From contig CM076956.1 of assembly GCA_039566865.1 (NCBI GenBank), forward strand, positions 11,419,511 through 11,483,510: DNA of 64,000 nt, given 5' to 3'. The translations under genes and the position numbers were made by a program. Shown piece by piece: positions 43,701-48,800 of the stretch. This stretch comes from Aurelia coerulea (taxonomy: Eukaryota > Cnidaria > Scyphozoa > Semaeostomeae > Ulmaridae). Each line of letters begins with the position of its first letter. Position 1 is the stretch's first letter. The notes under the pieces are model-generated. The model made no database searches, was not told the DNA's origin, and saw only the letters and a program-made list of their open reading frames with translations.

Positions 43701-45786
43701 GCACAATTTTCTTGGGATACCCTGTATACATTCACTTCTGTATACTTTCCTTTAGATCCGCTTTAGATATGTACATTCACTGTCCGAAGAATGCCTCCAG
43801 AACTATTCTTATTAGCTCAGATATTTGAGCATGTTAACAGAGCTAAATGTGAATATATGTGATGTGGCTGAGAGGGTTTGCCATTTCTATTCTATTACGT
43901 AGCGAGGGTTGCTTCTTAGTCGGTTTTCATTAATTTCATTTTAGCCCTGACAACATTGAGACAATGCTACGATGGTACACGTCGAAGTCCCTGGAATGAA
44001 ATTGAATGTGGAGATTACTATGCACGTGCAATGGCTGCTTTTCTTTATTTTGAGATTTCAAATGGGCAGGTAAGACGTTTAATAAACATTTAATTGAACA
44101 TTGTATCCTTCAGGAATCAACAAGCAATTTACATATCTCCAATAACATTCTATTTATCACAATTTTATTCCTACATCTCTTTCTTATTCTCAGTCCTCTT
44201 TACTTCACATCGATTCCCTTGATTACTATTCTTATCCTTCGAATCTGCCGTTCTTTAAGCTTGATTAGTGTCGGTTCTACTAATATTTCTTTGCTTTATA
44301 ACGGGCTATGCTCGAAACGTCATGCTTATTTCAATTCGCATCAATGTGCTTATATTTTACTTATTTACTTGTTTATCATTGTACAATTGCACTACACGCA
44401 ACAAGAATACTTTTTTTAAGACATTTAATAACTTATTAGAACCTATAAGCGGGTGCCCAAAAAAATCTTGACGAGCAAGATCACACCCAGCTTCCATAAA
44501 TCAAAAGTTATTGACACATGCTTCAGCATTTAGTTGAAAAACTTGGCTATCTTTTGAGATGCTGTTTGGTCATTTTACCCTGCGGCCTCTCTCAACCAGA
44601 TTTATAGACAATTTAAAATCACCACCTTTTTCAGTTCATGTTTTGTTAAAACAGACTTCCAGTCACCTTGGGAAATCAATTGTTTGAAAATATTCTCAAA
44701 CCTGCTCCTTTTCAAATTTCATGTTCCTACGCCAATTTGGCAGGGGTGGAAAACATATTTTAATTTCTGGGACCAAAGCAAGTCTTGAAAAAAATTCTCG
44801 GAGAATCGCTGCAAAAAAAGTAATGAATTGGACAGAATTTGAAGACTGATTATCAATCTTTAATCACAATGGTAATGATACTAGTTGGGCAAATTTTGCT
44901 TATTTTCAGTTGACCAATTCCAGACTTATAAACGGTATCTTTCGTATGAAATTCCTTGGTCTGGTGACTGTCTTAATTTATATGATAACGACGACTTATA
45001 AAGAGAAAGTGTATTATTTTGACGTAAAATTAACTTTCCATTTTTCGCTTTCTGTCGTTATTCCTTTTCCTATCTTCTTTTTATTCTTTCTGGAGACCTG
45101 AACAAACTTCTGAGACCACTGGTGCTGTGGTCCGCTATGTTTTACCCCTGCAATTTGGAATTCGCATATTGATAACAATATGCGAATTCCATATTGGCTT
45201 AGGAACACGATATTCTCCCAAAATAAGGACTGGAAAGAGATGGCAAATAGCTGAAATCTGAGTGAGAAGCGATAGAATAAACACACTCACTCAGGAAGCC
45301 GCTTTAGTCATAACTTGAACTCATTTTATTTTCATTTTTCATTTTCATTTAATTCTTTAATAATTTAACTGACTAACAGCTCAAAAGATGAATTGGAGTG
45401 CAGATGCAAGCATTTTGTTGATAACGTTTGGTTTGAAGAGGCAAGGCAGGATTTTACTCGTGAAGGTTTTTTTCGTCACCTAATATAACTGCAGAAAATT
45501 TATTTTGAACTTATATCCACTGAACTCTTTTCAAACATCAAGCCACCATTAAGTCCCAATAAGCAAAATGGTTGATTTGTTTTTTTAATTTGTGATAGTC
45601 TTATTTAAAATGTTATAATTTTAATATCATTTGGAACTTAATTGGCAGATAAAATGGTCCGAGTTTCAGATCTGTTATGGCTCTATTTAAGAACAGTAGC
45701 CATATGCTACAATGTAAAACATTACGAAGTAGTCTCGCATATCAGAACTGCAACTCTATTGTCAATCTTTGATTCAATTGTTTAGA

Positions 45787-45867
<81 letters not shown>

Positions 45868-48800
45868 CGATTTATTTAAAGTTGGCTTTATAATTCAAAT
45901 AGCTAAAATAACAGCTAATTAAGGCCAACTAGAACTAAAAGAAAATACATTATAATTTACAAAGAAAAACAATACCCAGAAATGACAAAATTAATTAATC
46001 TAAAAACCCTAAATCTTTGATAAAAACTTTACACAATCTACAGGTGCATGAATCGCAATTCCACTGTTTTATTTTTCTTTTAAATTCTTGAATTGTGCTA
46101 CAGTCTTTCAAAAAACTTGGAAGTGAGGACCATAAAAGGCAGCCTCTATACTGAATATTTTCTGTACCATATATTGTCGTCCTTACTTTCGGCAGTTGCA
46201 AATGATTTATATTACGCAGACTATAATAACTGTCTCTTTCTGCAAAGATATCTTTCATAAAAGATAACAGGCTACCGCACTGTCACCAACAGGATCAACT
46301 TTATTTGGTTGTTCAAATTCCATGCACTTGAAAATTTGGCCCATAAAAACGATTTACACCCCTATTAATGTTTTGATATTTTCCTAATTTCGTGATTATT
46401 CAAGGTGTTGTGGCGCAGTGGTGTAATCCTCTGACTTAGCAGCCAGAACAGTCAGGCGGACAGGATTCGATATCTGGTAGAGCCCCATCACTTGAGCGTC
46501 ATGACAAGGGGTTGCAGACTCGATTAGCGTTTAGCTACTTCTGTAATCGCACCACTTGGCGCTAAAAACGCAACTTCAGTTTCACCTTCATTATTTTAGG
46601 AATGGGAATATGTGACAGAATCTGCGATCAAGTTGAAGTTTGCACCAAGACTCACCCCTGAAGCCTTCCGAGGATTTTTCATTCTTGGCTCATCATGGGG
46701 ACAATATTCTCAGACACTTGATGACTCAAAGAAGAATGGAATTGCCATGGTAAGAAGCTCATATGATAAAGAATCTACTATCGGTAACCCTTAATTCTTA
46801 AAGTACTTGTGCCTTGTGGTAAGGTACAAGTAGAGTTGAATTAGGAATGCATAGGCTCAGAATCTTTTCAGAAAATTGTTGTAAAAATTGTATGACCTAC
46901 CGTAAAAGCTCTATGATGCCCCCGGGGGGCTTATTCAATTTCAGACACTCCAAACGGGCTTAAAAGTGAGGGGGTCTTATTAGAGGGGGGCTTATTCACA
47001 AAATCAAATGACAAGGATATATATGATAGCTTTGCAGTTCTTACACCATAGAGATTCAACATACAATTTTACGAGTCAAGTACATAAATTGTTTTATCTC
47101 AAATGCAAACTTCATTTCAAAGCTCAATAAGCTCAGTAAATGGAAAATCTTTGGTAACCTCTGGAACTTGATATAAGGGGGGGGGAGAATTATAGAGAGG
47201 ATGGCTTATTTAAAATATTGGCTCAGAGGGAAGGGGCTTATAAGCAGGGCCGAAGCCAGTGGGGGGCTGGGGGCGGAGCCCCCCCCCCCCAGAAGGCCAT
47301 TTGTCGGAAATTTTACTCCACCTGTCGGATTTTTGTTGTTGTTGCAGGCCCACATTTAGAAGATTTTACTGGGACAATGATGCATAGAACATGAATTTAT
47401 TGTCTTTCGAGGATAAAATTTGACATGGATTTTGAATCTACAGCATTTTTTCCTTCATATTGACCAATTTTGAAGGCTGTAACGTTGAAACTACAAAATA
47501 ATTCCAAAATCTAGTCATTAAAGGAGCACATCAGTCCTTTGGTGCATGTTTTAACGTATGTTCCTAAAATTGGGGTTGTTGCTGTTGTTGTTGTTAATTT
47601 TAAAGCGTCGGAAAATTTTGGTTCTTTGCCCCCCTAAGAATTAAGGCTGGTATCGGGCCTGCTTATAAGAGAGGGGGCTTGATAGAGAGGGGGACTTAAC
47701 AGAGCTTTTACGGTAATGAATGGCTTGAAAGAAACCCTGCTCTTGTGCCTTTAGATATATTTTATCCCAGTGTTTGCTTGTTGGGAAATAGAGAAACAGA
47801 AGGGAAATCGACTTGAAGTGTCATGCATTTACTTTGTTAGGGCACCAAAGGAATCCTTAGGATTCAAAAAGGAGAGCTTTTGATAAGAAATCATTCAGCA
47901 AGAATCTATAAAAATCAGCGTGAAAATGCATCAACTCTCACTTTGTGGTTGCTTTATAGCCAGACTCGTTTTTAGGGTATTTCGGAATAAAACGCAACCT
48001 GAATTTATTTAAGATTCTTTATCTTTCTTAAATAAGTTTGCATGTTAATCTTGATATGGTTTGAGATAAAACCGTGTCGAATTTATGTATTTGACTCGTA
48101 AAATTGCATGTTGAATCCGCCAAATATGATGTAAAAGAACCAGAAAGCTATCATATGTATCCTTGTCATTTGATTCAGTGAATAACCCCCCCCCCCTCTA
48201 TCAAGTGAATAACCCCCCTCTCTTTCAAGCCCCACTCTGGAGTGTCCAAAAGTAAAGAAGCCCTGGGCTTAACAGAGCTCTTACGGTATATGCGCGTCAA
48301 AACCTCGGTCAAAACGGTAAGTACGTAAAGTCTGCACAGTCCACGCAGGCTTAAATGATCTTTGCCGGCTGCTTTACTTGCCTTTTTATCTCACTTCAGG
48401 TCGAAGTGCTTTATGGAACTTTAGAATTGGCTGAATTGCGGTTGTCGTCAACAACAAGTGCTGCAGTTCTCACACTCGATGAGAAGATTTTGCCAGATGT
48501 AAAACTCGAAATTAAGGTATCTCATTTGATTTTTCATGATCTCTTCTAGAGCTTCAGAATTTCTCCACTGTAGCATAGCCATTGGGGATTTGCACTCTTA
48601 TGCGCAGAATTAACATTAAGAGGACTAGTTGTGAATTTGTTATGTCACTGTCAAACATAGGCTTTGAAGGCAAATTTTTGTAATTTGTATCAAGAAAACA
48701 CCACAGTTGGTGATTCTGGTCAGAAGCAAATAGTGGGAGATTTTTGTCAAGAAAACGCTAAATGTTGGCACTTTGGTCCAAGCAGTTAGTCTATCTGTTT

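Larger units (their letters stand above)
46849..47745. mobile_element. foldback family F remnant, split by another MITE
   Basis: Left end GCATAGGCTCAGAATCTTTT ... tgtatgacc up to 46897, resuming after 47715 as atgaatggcttgaaagaaac, in the order seen in intact family F copies. Confidence 0.6.

Noticed and set aside
43036..43828. Two frames on opposite strands sharing [16 protein letters not shown]
   Set aside because: They are the two inverted arms of the 43131 foldback element, not a gene pair.
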